Part shown: piece after piece, positions 1-9,437 of the stretch | How the letters are laid out: each line of letters opens with the position of its first letter | Numbering within the stretch: the stretch's first letter is position 1 | Assembly (NCBI RefSeq): GCF_014334135.1 | Contig: NZ_CP060497.1 | Coordinates: 5,146,001 to 5,210,000 of the forward strand | DNA length: 64,000 nt | DNA from: Olivibacter sp. SDN3 | GTDB taxonomy: Bacteria; Bacteroidota; Bacteroidia; Sphingobacteriales; Sphingobacteriaceae | Reading direction: 5' to 3' | The notes under the pieces: model-generated | The model's input: only the letters and a program-made list of their open reading frames with translations | Databases searched by the model: none | What the model was told of the DNA's origin: nothing | Made by a program: the position numbers and the translations under genes

Positions 1-2062
1 CAAAACGGGATGACCCATCATAACGACTGGTTACCGTCAATAGATATCTTCCTTTGTAACTGTAATTTAATCGACCATAAAAAGAAGACATGATCCAGTC
101 AATTAATTCTGAAGCTGCATTTTGATAGTTTGAACCCGCACCCAGATTCCAAAAAGAAAAATTATCGGAAATAAAATTTCGATTATTTGCCTGCCAGGTT
201 TCATTTCGTGAACTCTGATAAGAGTATCCGGCCATGGCATTTAGGTGATGGTCTTCATTGAACGAGCGGTCGTAGGTTAAGAAATTCTCATTAATAATAT
301 TGGTATTCTTATGTGCCGCCACCGATCCCACGCCGCCAAAATTTCTTCCTTCAACCAAAGCGGTGGAGATGTAATTCCCTGTACGTTGATTACTAATCTG
401 TACCCCTAAAGTAGTTCTGAACTTCAGATCGGTCAATAATTCCACTTCCCCAAAGGCATTCCCCTGAAAAAGGTCGGTTACAACTTCATTTTCACGCTCA
501 CGGGCTACGGCAACAGGATTATCATGAGGGTCGCCTACTTGTTTCAGGGTGTAACTTCCCTCTTCAGTATACACGCCCTGCACTGGCTCAAAACGCAGGG
601 CACCTGAGATTACTCCCGCACCACTGGTTCCACTGCTGGTTTCTTGGGTCCGCACGCCATTCAATGTGTTTCGGTTAAAAAAAAGACGCGTGCCTACCTT
701 CACCCTGTCCGATATGGCCATATCGAGATTAGAGGTGCCTGATAAACGCCTGAAATCTGAGTTAAGAACGGTCCCCTTCTGTCCATAATGATTGATGGCG
801 GTATAATACCGTACATTTTCACTCCCTCCGGATACTGTCAATTGGTTATTTGCTAGATTTCCGGTGCGAAAGATAAGATCTTGCCAATCGGTGCCTTCTC
901 CATAAGACGCCGGATTAGGATAAGGCACCTCATTATTACCACTGTTTATATAGATATCATTGATATAGTCCGCAAACTCAGCTCCGTTTAAAAGTTCCAA
1001 GCGCTTTCCTATTTCCTGGATCGCAAAGGAATTGTTCAGGTCAATAGCAGGCTTACCTACTTTCCCTTTTTTTGTGGTGATCATAATCACACCATTCGCT
1101 CCTCTAGACCCATATATCGCCGTTGCCGAGGCATCTTTTAGGACCTCCACCGATTCTACATCCTCAGGCGGTGGCGGTGTACTCCCCGGAAAACCGTCAA
1201 CTACATACAAGGGATCGCTGCTGGCGTTAATAGAGGTACCTCCCCTGATTCGCACCCTGGGGGCCCTTCCCGGCTCTCCGTTGATGCTGGATACCGCAAC
1301 ACCCGGAGCGCGCCCTTGTAAGGCTTGTGCTGTTCCAGCTAATGGAAAGGCACTGATTTCAGAAGAAGATACGGATGAAACAGCACCCGTCAAATCACTT
1401 TTCCGCTGTGTACCGTATCCCACCACGACCACTTCGTCAAGAGCTGAATCTTCTTCTATTAAGGTAATGCTTATCGTGGTTTGTCCATTCAAGGGTATTT
1501 CTTGACGTTGAAAACCTAAAGAGCTTATAATGATGACCGCATCGGCGGGGACGTTTAAGGAAAAGTTTCCTTGCTCATTAGACAATGTCCCCCTATTGGC
1601 CATCCCTTTCACGCTAATAGATACACCAGAAAGCGCCAGTCCATTTTCGTCAATCACCTTACCTTGGACAGTGATATCCTGCACTTTAAATGCGGTATGC
1701 TCCTTTCTGGAAATAACAATATTCTTTTCAACTATTCGATAACTTAGAGACTGTTCTGCTAAACATTGCTTCATAGCTTCGTCGATTGACGCCTCATTTA
1801 AGTCAACACTCACCAGTTGGGTGTTTTTAATAACACTTCCTGTATAAAGTATATTGTAACCGCTCTGTTTTCTTATTTCCGCTAGAACGATTTCCAGAGG
1901 CACATTCTTTTTACTAAGTGTTAACCGCTGCGCGAGAACAGTTCCTTGTACTTTCAACATGCCAAATAAGAGCAAGATGAATGACAATTTCATTATAAAT
2001 ATAGGTTTAATAAAGGCATAGATCTTCCAATCATGCCAAATAGCAGATTTTATTTTATACAT
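1..2062 (-). CDS. SusC/RagA-family TonB-dependent receptor with STN domain, partial (C-terminus outside window)
   Basis: Outer-membrane TonB-dependent receptor of the SusC family, cut by the left edge of the window; about 687 residues are present. I read the frame by hand from an ATG at 2062 and it stays open to position 1. The order is a long signal region, a secretin/TonB short N-terminal (STN) domain at roughly residues 45-125, a carboxypeptidase-like beta domain, a DEVVVVGYGTQ TonB-box region, then the plug with the SusC signatures DPLYVVDGFPG and GSRGANGVI. The STN domain is the part that in this family contacts a FecR anti-sigma factor in the periplasm, and a FecR gene and sigma gene lie directly upstream on the same strand. 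The cognate SusD should be the next gene to the left, beyond the window. The substrate cannot be told from what is present. Confidence 0.93.
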   Translation of the reverse strand, partial: MYKIKSAIWHDWKIYAFIKPIFIMKLSFILLLFGMLKVQGTVLAQRLTLSKKNVPLEIVLAEIRKQSGYNILYTGSVIKNTQLVSVDLNEASIDEAMKQCLAEQSLSYRIVEKNIVISRKEHTAFKVQDITVQGKVIDENGLALSGVSISVKGMANRGTLSNEQGNFSLNVPADAVIIISSLGFQRQEIPLNGQTTISITLIEEDSALDEVVVVGYGTQRKSDLTGAVSSVSSSEISAFPLAGTAQALQGRAPGVAVSSINGEPGRAPRVRIRGGTSINASSDPLYVVDGFPGSTPPPPEDVESVEVLKDASATAIYGSRGANGVIMITTKKGKVGKPAIDLNNSFAIQEIGKRLELLNGAEFADYINDIYINSGNNEVPYPNPASYGEGTDWQDLIFRTGNLANNQLTVSGGSENVRYYTAINHYGQKGTVLNSDFRRLSGTSNLDMAISDRVKVGTRLFFNRNTLNGVRTQETSSGTSGAGVISGALRFEPVQGVYTEEGSYTLKQVGDPHDNPVAVARERENEVVTDLFQGNAFGEVELLTDLKFRTTLGVQISNQRTGNYISTALVEGRNFGGVGSVAAHKNTNIINENFLTYDRSFNEDHHLNAMAGYSYQSSRNETWQANNRNFISDNFSFWNLGAGSNYQNAASELIDWIMSSFYGRLNYSYKGRYLLTVTSRYDGSSRF

Positions 2063-2135
2063 TTGAGTAGGTTAAAGAATTGGTATGTTAGTATTAAATC
2101 TTTAATTCCCGAAGCAAATTGCTCGGGCAAGGTGT

Positions 2136-2159
2136 CAGGGGCGCCGCAAACCGCCTCTG
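2136..2159 (-). other. hairpin between FecR stop and SusC start
   Basis: Arms 2136-2143 (CAGGGGCG) and 2152-2159 (CGCCTCTG) pair with one mismatch around an 8-base loop, just after the FecR stop codon. No T tract follows on the minus strand, so it is not a classical terminator. It could stabilise or partly attenuate the FecR-to-SusC transcript; that role is inference. Confidence 0.35.
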
Positions 2160-2168
2160 ATACTTTTC

Positions 2169-3359
2169 CTATTTAGTTACAAGAATTTTCCTCCCTTCTA
2201 TTTTAAAATGTACACCCCCTGTTAATTCAATAGTCTTTAATAATTCTTCTATACGTTCAAACCTAGAAATCGTGCCTATGAACGTTTCACCAGTCATATC
2301 GCCCTGATACACCACATCGACATCGTACCAAAGCGCAATTGCCCGCATTACCTCTTCAATATGGTCGTTTTGAAAAACAAAATGCCCTTTTTTCCAGGCA
2401 AGGATATCATCTGTATCGACATTATGTATTTCGATATGACGTGTCTTTTTGTGCAGAATGGCCTGTTGTCCGGGACTTAAGAATATCCCGTCTGACGATG
2501 TGCTTCCATTGGCACTTAAATGCACTTTGCCTTCAACTAAAGTAGTTTTCATTTCTTGAAGATCTTCGTAGGCATTGACAAGAAAACTAGTTCCTAAAAC
2601 CTGAATGCTTGCGTTACTTAATTTCACCACAAAAGGCTTATCTTCCTGCTTTGTTACTTCAAAATAAGCTTCACCAATCAACGAAATACTTCTTGTTAGC
2701 CCAGTGAATTGGGTTGGATAACTTAACGAAGAAGCCGCGCTCAACCATACTTTTGTTCCATCAGGCAAAATCATCTGATACTGCCCGCCTCGCGGTGTAG
2801 ACAGTACATTCTCTTTTACCTGCTCACCTATTGATATGGTACCATTGGCATCTGTATGGTATATTAACTGGCCTTCCGCTGTTTTATGAATTGTTACGCC
2901 ATCACCTATTTCCAGATAGCCGTCTATGCTGTCCAAAAAAATCGTCTTTCCATCTCCTATTGACAAGCTTGCCCTACTAGTTCCCGGTTTTATCACATCT
3001 CGCGTTAAAAGAACATTATCTTCAACAATGGATGAATGGTTATTCCGATGAAAATAAACACCTCCCATTAACAAAAGCATCACCGATGCAGCGATGAACC
3101 ATTTTGTCAAAGATCTTTCTTTTACTGCTTTTTCTATAGGTATACTATCTAATAGACGCTGCTTTAAAACCTGCGTCTCAAGAGCCGTAAAAAGGTGCTT
3201 GTCATTTTTAAATGTATCTCTTGCCTTGTCAAAAAGCTGAAAAACTTCTTCTTTTCTATTAACATCATTTAAATACAGAAAAAGCTCCTTCCGTTCTGCT
3301 TCGGAAAGTGTATCATCAAACGCTTTATTAAATAATAATATAAGTCTATTTTTTTTCAT
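2169..3359 (-). CDS. FecR-family anti-sigma factor
   Basis: Inner-membrane anti-sigma regulator of 396 residues. A cytoplasmic N-terminal helical region (about 1-80) is followed by one membrane segment (about 86-103), a periplasmic FecR domain (about 186-300; TPRGGQYQMILPDGTKVWL and GEAYFEV are typical) and a C-terminal DUF4974-like region (about 325-396). In the known family it holds the ECF sigma factor at the membrane until the STN domain of a loaded TonB receptor signals to it. It lies 134 bp after the sigma gene and 106 bp before the STN-SusC gene, all on minus, so sigma, anti-sigma and receptor form one signalling unit. Confidence 0.95.
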   Translation of the reverse strand: MKKNRLILLFNKAFDDTLSEAERKELFLYLNDVNRKEEVFQLFDKARDTFKNDKHLFTALETQVLKQRLLDSIPIEKAVKERSLTKWFIAASVMLLLMGGVYFHRNNHSSIVEDNVLLTRDVIKPGTSRASLSIGDGKTIFLDSIDGYLEIGDGVTIHKTAEGQLIYHTDANGTISIGEQVKENVLSTPRGGQYQMILPDGTKVWLSAASSLSYPTQFTGLTRSISLIGEAYFEVTKQEDKPFVVKLSNASIQVLGTSFLVNAYEDLQEMKTTLVEGKVHLSANGSTSSDGIFLSPGQQAILHKKTRHIEIHNVDTDDILAWKKGHFVFQNDHIEEVMRAIALWYDVDVVYQGDMTGETFIGTISRFERIEELLKTIELTGGVHFKIEGRKILVTK

Positions 3360-3493
3360 AGGTCAACAACATGTCTCTATATCTCCATTAGAAACATAGC
3401 ATCATTGGTCAATCAATATTAAAGACACGAAAAATTGTATTTATGGATATAGTAAATGAATTTTTTTAAAATAATTTATTATAAACGCAAAAA

Positions 3494-4078
3494 TTAAGCT
3501 TGCAGATATAGCAGGGTATAGATTATACCGTATGTTTTCACATATTCACTAATAAATCGAAGCGCCAATTGCTGATATTTCGCAACAGACGCGCTTGAAA
3601 TATTTAAGCGTTCTGCAATTTCCGGATTTTTTAAACCTTGCTGTCTTAACGTAAAAACTTTCTGTTGCTGCGGAGGAAGTTCATGTACCGCTTTTTCCAC
3701 TAATTCATAATGTGCTTCTAAATAGCCTGTTTCTTCTTCTGAAATTTCCTTTTGGAAACCGACAGCCTGAAGGTAAGACCCCAACTTCTTTTCTTCGTTT
3801 ACCATACACCGAATCTTGTTAAGTGTATGGTTTCTGGCAACAATAAAAAGATAAGCAGTAAAATCGGCTATTTTGTGAAGATCACTCCTGTTAATCCATA
3901 CTTTTATAAAAATATCATGAACTGCCTCCTTAGTACTCTCTTTATTATTTAATAAACTATTTACAAAAATGCCCAATTCCTGATGATAGGCAAGAAATAA
4001 TTCACTAAAAGCTGCTTCGTCATCTATTGCAATCCTTTGCAGCAAATCATACTCATTTTGTAACTTGGACAATAACAT
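3494..4078 (-). CDS. ECF RNA polymerase sigma-70 factor
   Basis: A 194-residue extracytoplasmic-function sigma factor of the Bacteroidota SusC/FecR type. Region 2 (about residues 20-90, core-polymerase and -10 recognition) and region 4 (about 130-185, helix-turn-helix with PPQQQKVFTLRQQG and NPEIAERLNIS) are both visible, with no extra domain. It is followed by the FecR gene. It probably directs transcription of the SusC gene and its missing SusD partner, controlled by FecR. The ATG at 4078 gives normal family length. Confidence 0.95.
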   Translation of the reverse strand: MLLSKLQNEYDLLQRIAIDDEAAFSELFLAYHQELGIFVNSLLNNKESTKEAVHDIFIKVWINRSDLHKIADFTAYLFIVARNHTLNKIRCMVNEEKKLGSYLQAVGFQKEISEEETGYLEAHYELVEKAVHELPPQQQKVFTLRQQGLKNPEIAERLNISSASVAKYQQLALRFISEYVKTYGIIYTLLYLQA

Positions 4079-4327
4079 GGCTATAGGTTTATTATTAGCA
4101 TCGTATTTAGCTCATCCTTGATAAAGCTAAATTATGCTTTTTATTAAAAAAATCGAAATTTTTAAACCGCGTGCAAAGTATCATAAACGGAATATCCCAT
4201 GTTCTATTTTTTTTGAAAAAGACAATATCTTTTAAAAATTGGTTAAAATATATAAACGGAAAATAAGGCAAATCAGTTTTTTTTGTAAACGTATACATTA
4301 CATTTATCGCTACCACCTAATAAACAA

Positions 4328-5338
4328 ATGCACCTACCTCCTTTAGTATATGGCACCAGCAGTTTAGGGAATCTATATGAATACATAGACGAAAAGACCA
4401 AACATGAAATTATCGCCGCTTGCATAAAGCAGCGTGACTGGCAACCCGTATTCGATTCAGCGGGCAAGTATGGCGCAGGACTCGCCTTAGAAGTCCTTGG
4501 CCGATCACTAAAAAAATTGAAAATAAAACAAGAAGACGTCGTCATTAGCAATAAACTAGGGTGGTATAGAATACCTTTGCAGTCGAAAGAACCGAGCTTT
4601 GAAAAAGGTGTCTGGAAAAACATTCAACATGATGCCATACAAAAAATAAGTTATGATGGTATATTGGAATGTTTCGAACAGGGCAACGATTTGCTACAGG
4701 GATATAAACCCGGAATGGTTTCCGTCCATGATCCAGACGAGTTTTTAGCAAGGGCATCCTGCGTGAAAGAAGAAGAATTGCGATTAAAAAAAATATTGCA
4801 AGCCTATCAGGCCTTGGAATCATTAAAAATGCGGGGTGAGGTAACATCGATAGGTATAGGGGCAAAAAACTGGCGAATCATCCAAAAAATCAGTTCTCTT
4901 ATAAAACTCGATTGGGTTATGATCGCCAATAGTTTAACCATACATCGGCATCCAAAAGCGCTACTAACGTTTGTCAAAGAGTTAAGAAAAAACGGAGCAA
5001 AAATCATCAATTCAGCCGTTTTCAATGGTGGCTTTTTAACGGGCGGAAACTATTATAATTATTTATACGTCGATGGTCAAAGCGATAGTGGCCGCGTATT
5101 GCATACCTGGAGAAAACTTTTTTTTGAGCAATGTCATACGTTTAATATCAATCCCGCCGCGGCTTGTATTTACTACGGTTTACATTTACCAGGCATAAGT
5201 AGTATTGCCCTTAACACCTCAAAATCGGCAAATGTGACACATAATATCAACGCTGTACAAACAATAATAGCGCCCGCCTTTTGGGAAGCGCTATTAAAAA
5301 AAGGATTGATAACGTCTATGCCTTGTCTCCCTCAATGA
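4328..5338 (+). CDS. aldo/keto reductase (aldose 1-dehydrogenase-like)
   Basis: NAD(P)-dependent oxidoreductase of the aldo/keto reductase superfamily, 336 residues, no signal peptide, so cytoplasmic. The catalytic tetrad can be seen: Asp43 and Tyr48 in FDSAGKYG, Lys76 in SNKLG and His134 in SVHDPD. The overall pattern (start LVYGTSSLGNLY, long insert before SVHDPD) resembles the D-threo-aldose/L-fucose 1-dehydrogenase branch more than classical AKRs. It diverges from the sigma gene with 249 bp between them and stands alone; the next gene converges on it. The sugar substrate is not determinable here. Confidence 0.85.
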   Translation: MHLPPLVYGTSSLGNLYEYIDEKTKHEIIAACIKQRDWQPVFDSAGKYGAGLALEVLGRSLKKLKIKQEDVVISNKLGWYRIPLQSKEPSFEKGVWKNIQHDAIQKISYDGILECFEQGNDLLQGYKPGMVSVHDPDEFLARASCVKEEELRLKKILQAYQALESLKMRGEVTSIGIGAKNWRIIQKISSLIKLDWVMIANSLTIHRHPKALLTFVKELRKNGAKIINSAVFNGGFLTGGNYYNYLYVDGQSDSGRVLHTWRKLFFEQCHTFNINPAAACIYYGLHLPGISSIALNTSKSANVTHNINAVQTIIAPAFWEALLKKGLITSMPCLPQ

Positions 5339-5420
5339 GCCGGCAAAGCTTTATACACAATAGTTCTTTTATCTATAAAAAATCATCATAGGGATTCAAG
5401 TATAGCCAATCAAGGCAAAT

Positions 5421-6137
5421 CTATTTTACCTCGAAGGAAAAGGTTGAACCTATCCAAGAGGCGTCGTAAGCTTTTCCATTATGCGTACCGCTTGCTTTCT
5501 CATAATTCTGCGCTTCCACAACATAACGGCCAGGCCACAAAGGCGCAAATTCAAATGATCCATCCGCTTCGGTCGTAACTTCTTTTACCCAACCCTCGGG
5601 TGAAGCAACACTCACCGCTTTATTTGCTAAGGGCTTACCATTTAATTGCGCAAATAATTTGACTGACTTATTTTTTCCATAAATCTTATTGTCGTCACCA
5701 TAAATTTTCAATGGATTGACATTCTGTTCAGTGTTAATTTTCGTTGCTTTGCCAACGGATACATAAGCCGAAGAAATAAAATGATACTTGGTGGTGCCAC
5801 CTAATTCGGCAGCTTCGTGACTGACCAACAAAGTATAAACGCCGTCGTCCTCAGGAGTGAAATTAGCGGTATAAAATGACTCTCCTTCCGCCGTACTTAA
5901 TTTCGTTTTCTCTCCCGTAGGACTAACCAACCATAGAGTGAAGGCATTTACATCCGAATACCATTTATCTGGCACATCACGCTCGTCTGTTGCGAATTCT
6001 CCATAAAAAATTTTTACTTCCTGTGTTGTGCCTTTTTTTCCGTAAGCAGCGGTTTCAATCCATAATGCATGCGCATGCACTTGTGTATAAATTGTTAAAC
6101 ATAGCAATGCTAGAATAGTGATTTTAATTGTTTTCAT
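5421..6137 (-). CDS. DUF4198-family exported protein
   Basis: A 238-residue protein with a signal peptide (about 1-22, ending AHA) and an all-beta body. HALWIETAAYG at the mature N-terminus, followed by KIFYGEF, is typical of DUF4198, a family once labelled as a nickel-uptake component on thin evidence. The C-terminal half holds an Ig-like or carboxypeptidase-regulatory fold (NGKPLANKAVSVAS, ADGSFEFAPLWPGRYVVEA). It lies 291 bp downstream of the thioredoxin and TonB receptor genes on the same strand. A role in metal handling with that receptor is inference. Confidence 0.75.
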   Translation of the reverse strand: MKTIKITILALLCLTIYTQVHAHALWIETAAYGKKGTTQEVKIFYGEFATDERDVPDKWYSDVNAFTLWLVSPTGEKTKLSTAEGESFYTANFTPEDDGVYTLLVSHEAAELGGTTKYHFISSAYVSVGKATKINTEQNVNPLKIYGDDNKIYGKNKSVKLFAQLNGKPLANKAVSVASPEGWVKEVTTEADGSFEFAPLWPGRYVVEAQNYEKASGTHNGKAYDASWIGSTFSFEVK

Positions 6138-6428
6138 TTATTTTTTTTAAGTGAGCGGGTTTAATTACAACGACCCAAATATACCACAATTTAGAATTAT
6201 TCCAAATAAATGCAAACTAAATTATTACCCCAAACACGTTTACACACTAAGGCTTTCTTGAAGTTTAGCTAGTCATGAGCAAAAACTAATACAAACAGTT
6301 GTATTATGTTATACAGTGATTCTTTAGTATTTTATCCAGTTATTGGTTAGTTTGCCAGCCGGAAGAAGACGGCATTAACACCGCTTTGAAAGAAGTCCAT
6401 TTTTCTGAAAGTACACACATCGATTCAA

Positions 6429-6908
6429 TCAATTGGGTAGAAGAGCTTCCCTAAGTAAACGATCAAGTTCATTTTTCCGAAGAAATCCGGCATATTTAAA
6501 TTGCACATTTCCGTTGCTATCCAATATACACAATGTTGGATAGGAAAGTTCACCCTCTTCACTTTTTCCGAACCATTCGGCTAACTCGTGTAAACCCGTA
6601 TCGACTCCGTTCGGTCGGTAACTGAAGTAACGACTAGCAAAGCGGATAGTTCTTTTTTCTTCGGCATCCAAAACCACATAATAATAGCTAGTCGCAACTA
6701 AGGAAGCGAGTGGTTCCTTTGCTAAGTTCTGCTTCATGGCATGACAATAGGCACACCAGTTAGTACCTATCAGTAAAATCACGGGCCGCTTTTCTTTAGC
6801 CTGTAAGGTGGGTAAACGTGTAATATCCACCGTATCTGCTGGTGCTGCAATAGCAGCAGTCTGCATTACGATAAAACAAATCAGCAAATAAAGAAAACGT
6901 AAAAACAT
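6429..6908 (-). CDS. exported thioredoxin-fold protein
   Basis: A 159-residue periplasmic thioredoxin-like protein. A signal peptide (about 1-22) is followed by a thioredoxin fold with the active-site motif WCAYC (Cys52, Cys55) and the family cis-proline in SYPTL. It starts 32 bp after the TonB receptor stop on the same strand, so the two are probably co-transcribed. It could reduce a disulfide in a periplasmic partner; the Cys pair in the plug of the neighbouring receptor is a candidate (inference). Confidence 0.88.
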   Translation of the reverse strand: MFLRFLYLLICFIVMQTAAIAAPADTVDITRLPTLQAKEKRPVILLIGTNWCAYCHAMKQNLAKEPLASLVATSYYYVVLDAEEKRTIRFASRYFSYRPNGVDTGLHELAEWFGKSEEGELSYPTLCILDSNGNVQFKYAGFLRKNELDRLLREALLPN

Positions 6909-6940
6909 AAAAATTCCTATATAGTCTTTTCAACTAACAT

Positions 6941-9253
6941 TTACAAAGTCATTCTAATACCGAGAAAACCACGAATTCCTTGATTTGGCCCATAGGCATA
7001 ACCATCTGGATCAAATTGTAAGGCATACGGGTTATTAGGAGTGGGTACAATTTGACCATCCGCGCCATACACTACCCTTTCGTTGTAAGGATCAAAGGCT
7101 CTTGTTACGGGCGACCTCACACCAGCCCCCTCTCCAGCTTCAAAGGCTGGTACACTTTTGGAAATTGTCCAATTCAATAAATTCTTTACGCCCCCATATA
7201 CCTCGAAGCGTTCCGCAGCGTGCCAAGTCAATTGGACATTCTGTATACTCCAAACGGGTGAGTATTCCGGTCTCGGATCCAGATCGCTCAACAATGCCAA
7301 ACGCATAGGTCCATATACATTCCCAGTATAGTCCACTTGGAGATTCCAAGGTCGAACCGTATAAGAAACCGCCCATGTTCCCATCCAATTTTCTGTTAAA
7401 ATAGGCCTAAACTTTTCCATTGTACCATCGTCATTCCTTTCTTTGTTAAACACGTTCATCCATGTGCCTCCAGCGGTTATATTTAAGCCATTGTATAGCG
7501 CCAAGTCTGCATTTAGGCTTATCCCCCGCGTTACACCATGCCCATCCAAATTGCTATAAATAATCTGTTGTGGATTTTCATCGTAATCCGGTAATATTCG
7601 ATTGGTAAAATAAGTATACCAGGCAGATGATTCTAAACCAAGCAAATTACCCTCTCCCAATTGTAATTTCTTAATGTAATTTAAGTTGACATTGACGCTG
7701 CGTTCTGGTTTTAAATCCTCCCTTATCACCACTTCCCTTGCTCCGGTAATCGCAGCATGGTCTTCGGTAAAAAGATTAACCACACGAAAACCTGTACCTG
7801 CATTCAAACGTATAATATCCTGATCGGTGACACTCCATTTATAAGCCAGTCGAGGAGTGAAAATATGACCATGCTGTGAATGGTAATCGTATCGCATGCC
7901 CAGTAATAAACGATGTTTTGTTGCAAGGCCGATTTCATCTTGCAAAAAAATACCAGGCATGGTTATTTTACTGGCTTCATTTGCGGTGGCCGGGGTATTA
8001 TCATTATAGTAGGTATAACGTAGTGCAGCACCTGCCAACAGGTCATGCTTTCCCATTTGTTTGTCCCAAGTAAGTTGTCCGAAAGCAATACGTTGTTTGG
8101 CCAAATACCATTCGTCTCCATAAACGGAGTTTTGATCATGATCGTTGTAAGAAAACATGAAGAACATTTTTTCCCGAACGGGTAATTGATAGTTTCCCAA
8201 AACTTCCCAACGTTTCGTGTAAACACTCTCCCCATACACTTCTTCACTGCCCCTATAAGACCGGTTCCAGTCTGTTTGGCCTCCCCATCGATCTTCATAA
8301 AGGTAGCGCCCTGCCAATGAAAACAGCCGGTTTTCCTTTCTATCAAAATTCCATTTCTGAAACACCGATATTCTATCCTGCAAAGCCATATCGGTAAAGC
8401 CATCCTTATTATGATCGATCCGATTGCTAAAATTAAAATAGTTGATCCCGGTTAATACATTGGCTTTTTGACCCACATACTGCCTTAAACCTAGATCTGC
8501 ATTGTACTCCCCCCAGGTAGTCGCAAACACGTCAGCACTTAGTCGTTGCGCTTGTTGAGGCTTTTTCGTGATCACATTGATAAGACCTCCCACCGCTTCC
8601 GAACCATATAAGGAAGACGCAGGCCCTTTTACGACTTCCACACGCTCAATTAAGGAGAAAGGAATACCAGATAATCCATATACAGTCGAAAGACCGCTTA
8701 CAATAGGCATACCGTCAATCAATACCATGGTGTAGGGACCTTCCAAGCCATTTATATGGATATCACCGGTATTGCAGACATTGCAATTGATCTGAGGTCT
8801 GACACCGTTAACCAGTTGTAAAGCATCAAATAAGGTCGGAACTGGATTCTTTTTGAAAAATTGATGATTATACACCTCCACTGGCACTGGCGTTTCCAAT
8901 CGATTCACTTCTTTCATTGTGCCTGTTATCACGACTTCTTCCAGACCTCCTTCCACGGGCTTCAATGCAAAATTCAAGGTCTGCACGGTATCTCCGGATA
9001 CATTAACTGATTTACTTAACGGCTCGTAGCCCACCATACTGACACTTACTCGATAGGTTCCGGTCGATAATGATAAGTAATATTCTCCCTCAGCGCCCGA
9101 TACCGTACCGATCGGGGAACGCTCCACTTTCACCGTAACGCCTTCTACCGGTACGCCATCACTTGTGATTACTCCTTCTAGTGTAACGGACTGTTTGGCC
9201 ATTAGGCTGAATGGTAACAGCAAATAAAATAAAATAAAGTGAAGTTGCTTCAT
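6941..9253 (-). CDS. TonB-dependent outer-membrane receptor with Cys-X-X-Cys plug
   Basis: A 770-residue TonB-dependent receptor of the siderophore/cobalamin (FepA/BtuB-like) size class rather than SusC class. It has a signal peptide (1-19), a carboxypeptidase-like beta domain (about 22-97), a TonB-box/plug region (EEVVITGTM at about 105) and a beta barrel ending in the usual aromatic/hydrophobic residue pattern. The plug holds CNVCNTG with Cys157 and Cys160, then DGMPIVSGLSTVYG and VVKGPASSLYGSEAVGG. No SusD gene follows; the next gene is an exported thioredoxin, then a DUF4198 protein. A metal or metal-complex substrate is likely from family and context, identity unknown. A 13-bp inverted repeat lies 59 bp before the start. 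Confidence 0.92.
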   Translation of the reverse strand: MKQLHFILFYLLLPFSLMAKQSVTLEGVITSDGVPVEGVTVKVERSPIGTVSGAEGEYYLSLSTGTYRVSVSMVGYEPLSKSVNVSGDTVQTLNFALKPVEGGLEEVVITGTMKEVNRLETPVPVEVYNHQFFKKNPVPTLFDALQLVNGVRPQINCNVCNTGDIHINGLEGPYTMVLIDGMPIVSGLSTVYGLSGIPFSLIERVEVVKGPASSLYGSEAVGGLINVITKKPQQAQRLSADVFATTWGEYNADLGLRQYVGQKANVLTGINYFNFSNRIDHNKDGFTDMALQDRISVFQKWNFDRKENRLFSLAGRYLYEDRWGGQTDWNRSYRGSEEVYGESVYTKRWEVLGNYQLPVREKMFFMFSYNDHDQNSVYGDEWYLAKQRIAFGQLTWDKQMGKHDLLAGAALRYTYYNDNTPATANEASKITMPGIFLQDEIGLATKHRLLLGMRYDYHSQHGHIFTPRLAYKWSVTDQDIIRLNAGTGFRVVNLFTEDHAAITGAREVVIREDLKPERSVNVNLNYIKKLQLGEGNLLGLESSAWYTYFTNRILPDYDENPQQIIYSNLDGHGVTRGISLNADLALYNGLNITAGGTWMNVFNKERNDDGTMEKFRPILTENWMGTWAVSYTVRPWNLQVDYTGNVYGPMRLALLSDLDPRPEYSPVWSIQNVQLTWHAAERFEVYGGVKNLLNWTISKSVPAFEAGEGAGVRSPVTRAFDPYNERVVYGADGQIVPTPNNPYALQFDPDGYAYGPNQGIRGFLGIRMTL

Positions 9254-9311
9254 GTTTGTCTTTTATAGTATTAGTATAACCTTACAAAGTATTTTTACAA
9301 TACAAAACTAC

Positions 9312-9359
9312 AAAAGTTAGTTTTATCTAACAAATAAATATCAAACAAAACTAACTTTT
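9312..9359 (-). promoter_or_regulatory. 13-bp perfect inverted repeat upstream of the TonB receptor
   Basis: Arms AAAAGTTAGTTTT (9312-9324) and AAAACTAACTTTT (9347-9359) are exact reverse complements separated by 22 bp, 59-106 bp upstream of the receptor start. Spacing and position suggest a binding site for a dimeric or paired repressor such as a metal regulator; the regulator is not known and this is inference. Confidence 0.45.
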
Positions 9360-9437
9360 AATAAAAGCAATAAAGTTGCATTTATGCAAAGGTATATTTT
9401 TATCTGTTTCAGCAAAGCTTGAACTGTAAAATAGGTT

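Noticed and set aside
1032-1742. Two plus-strand open frames opposite the first SusC gene
   Set aside because: They lie fully antisense to a frame with clear SusC motifs and have low-complexity, non-protein-like composition.
6336-6454. Open plus-strand stretch that reads like the C-terminus of a protein (QPEEDGINTALKEV, ending near 6454)
   Set aside because: No start, about 40 codons, and its end overlaps the thioredoxin gene in antisense; no family resemblance. Probably chance.
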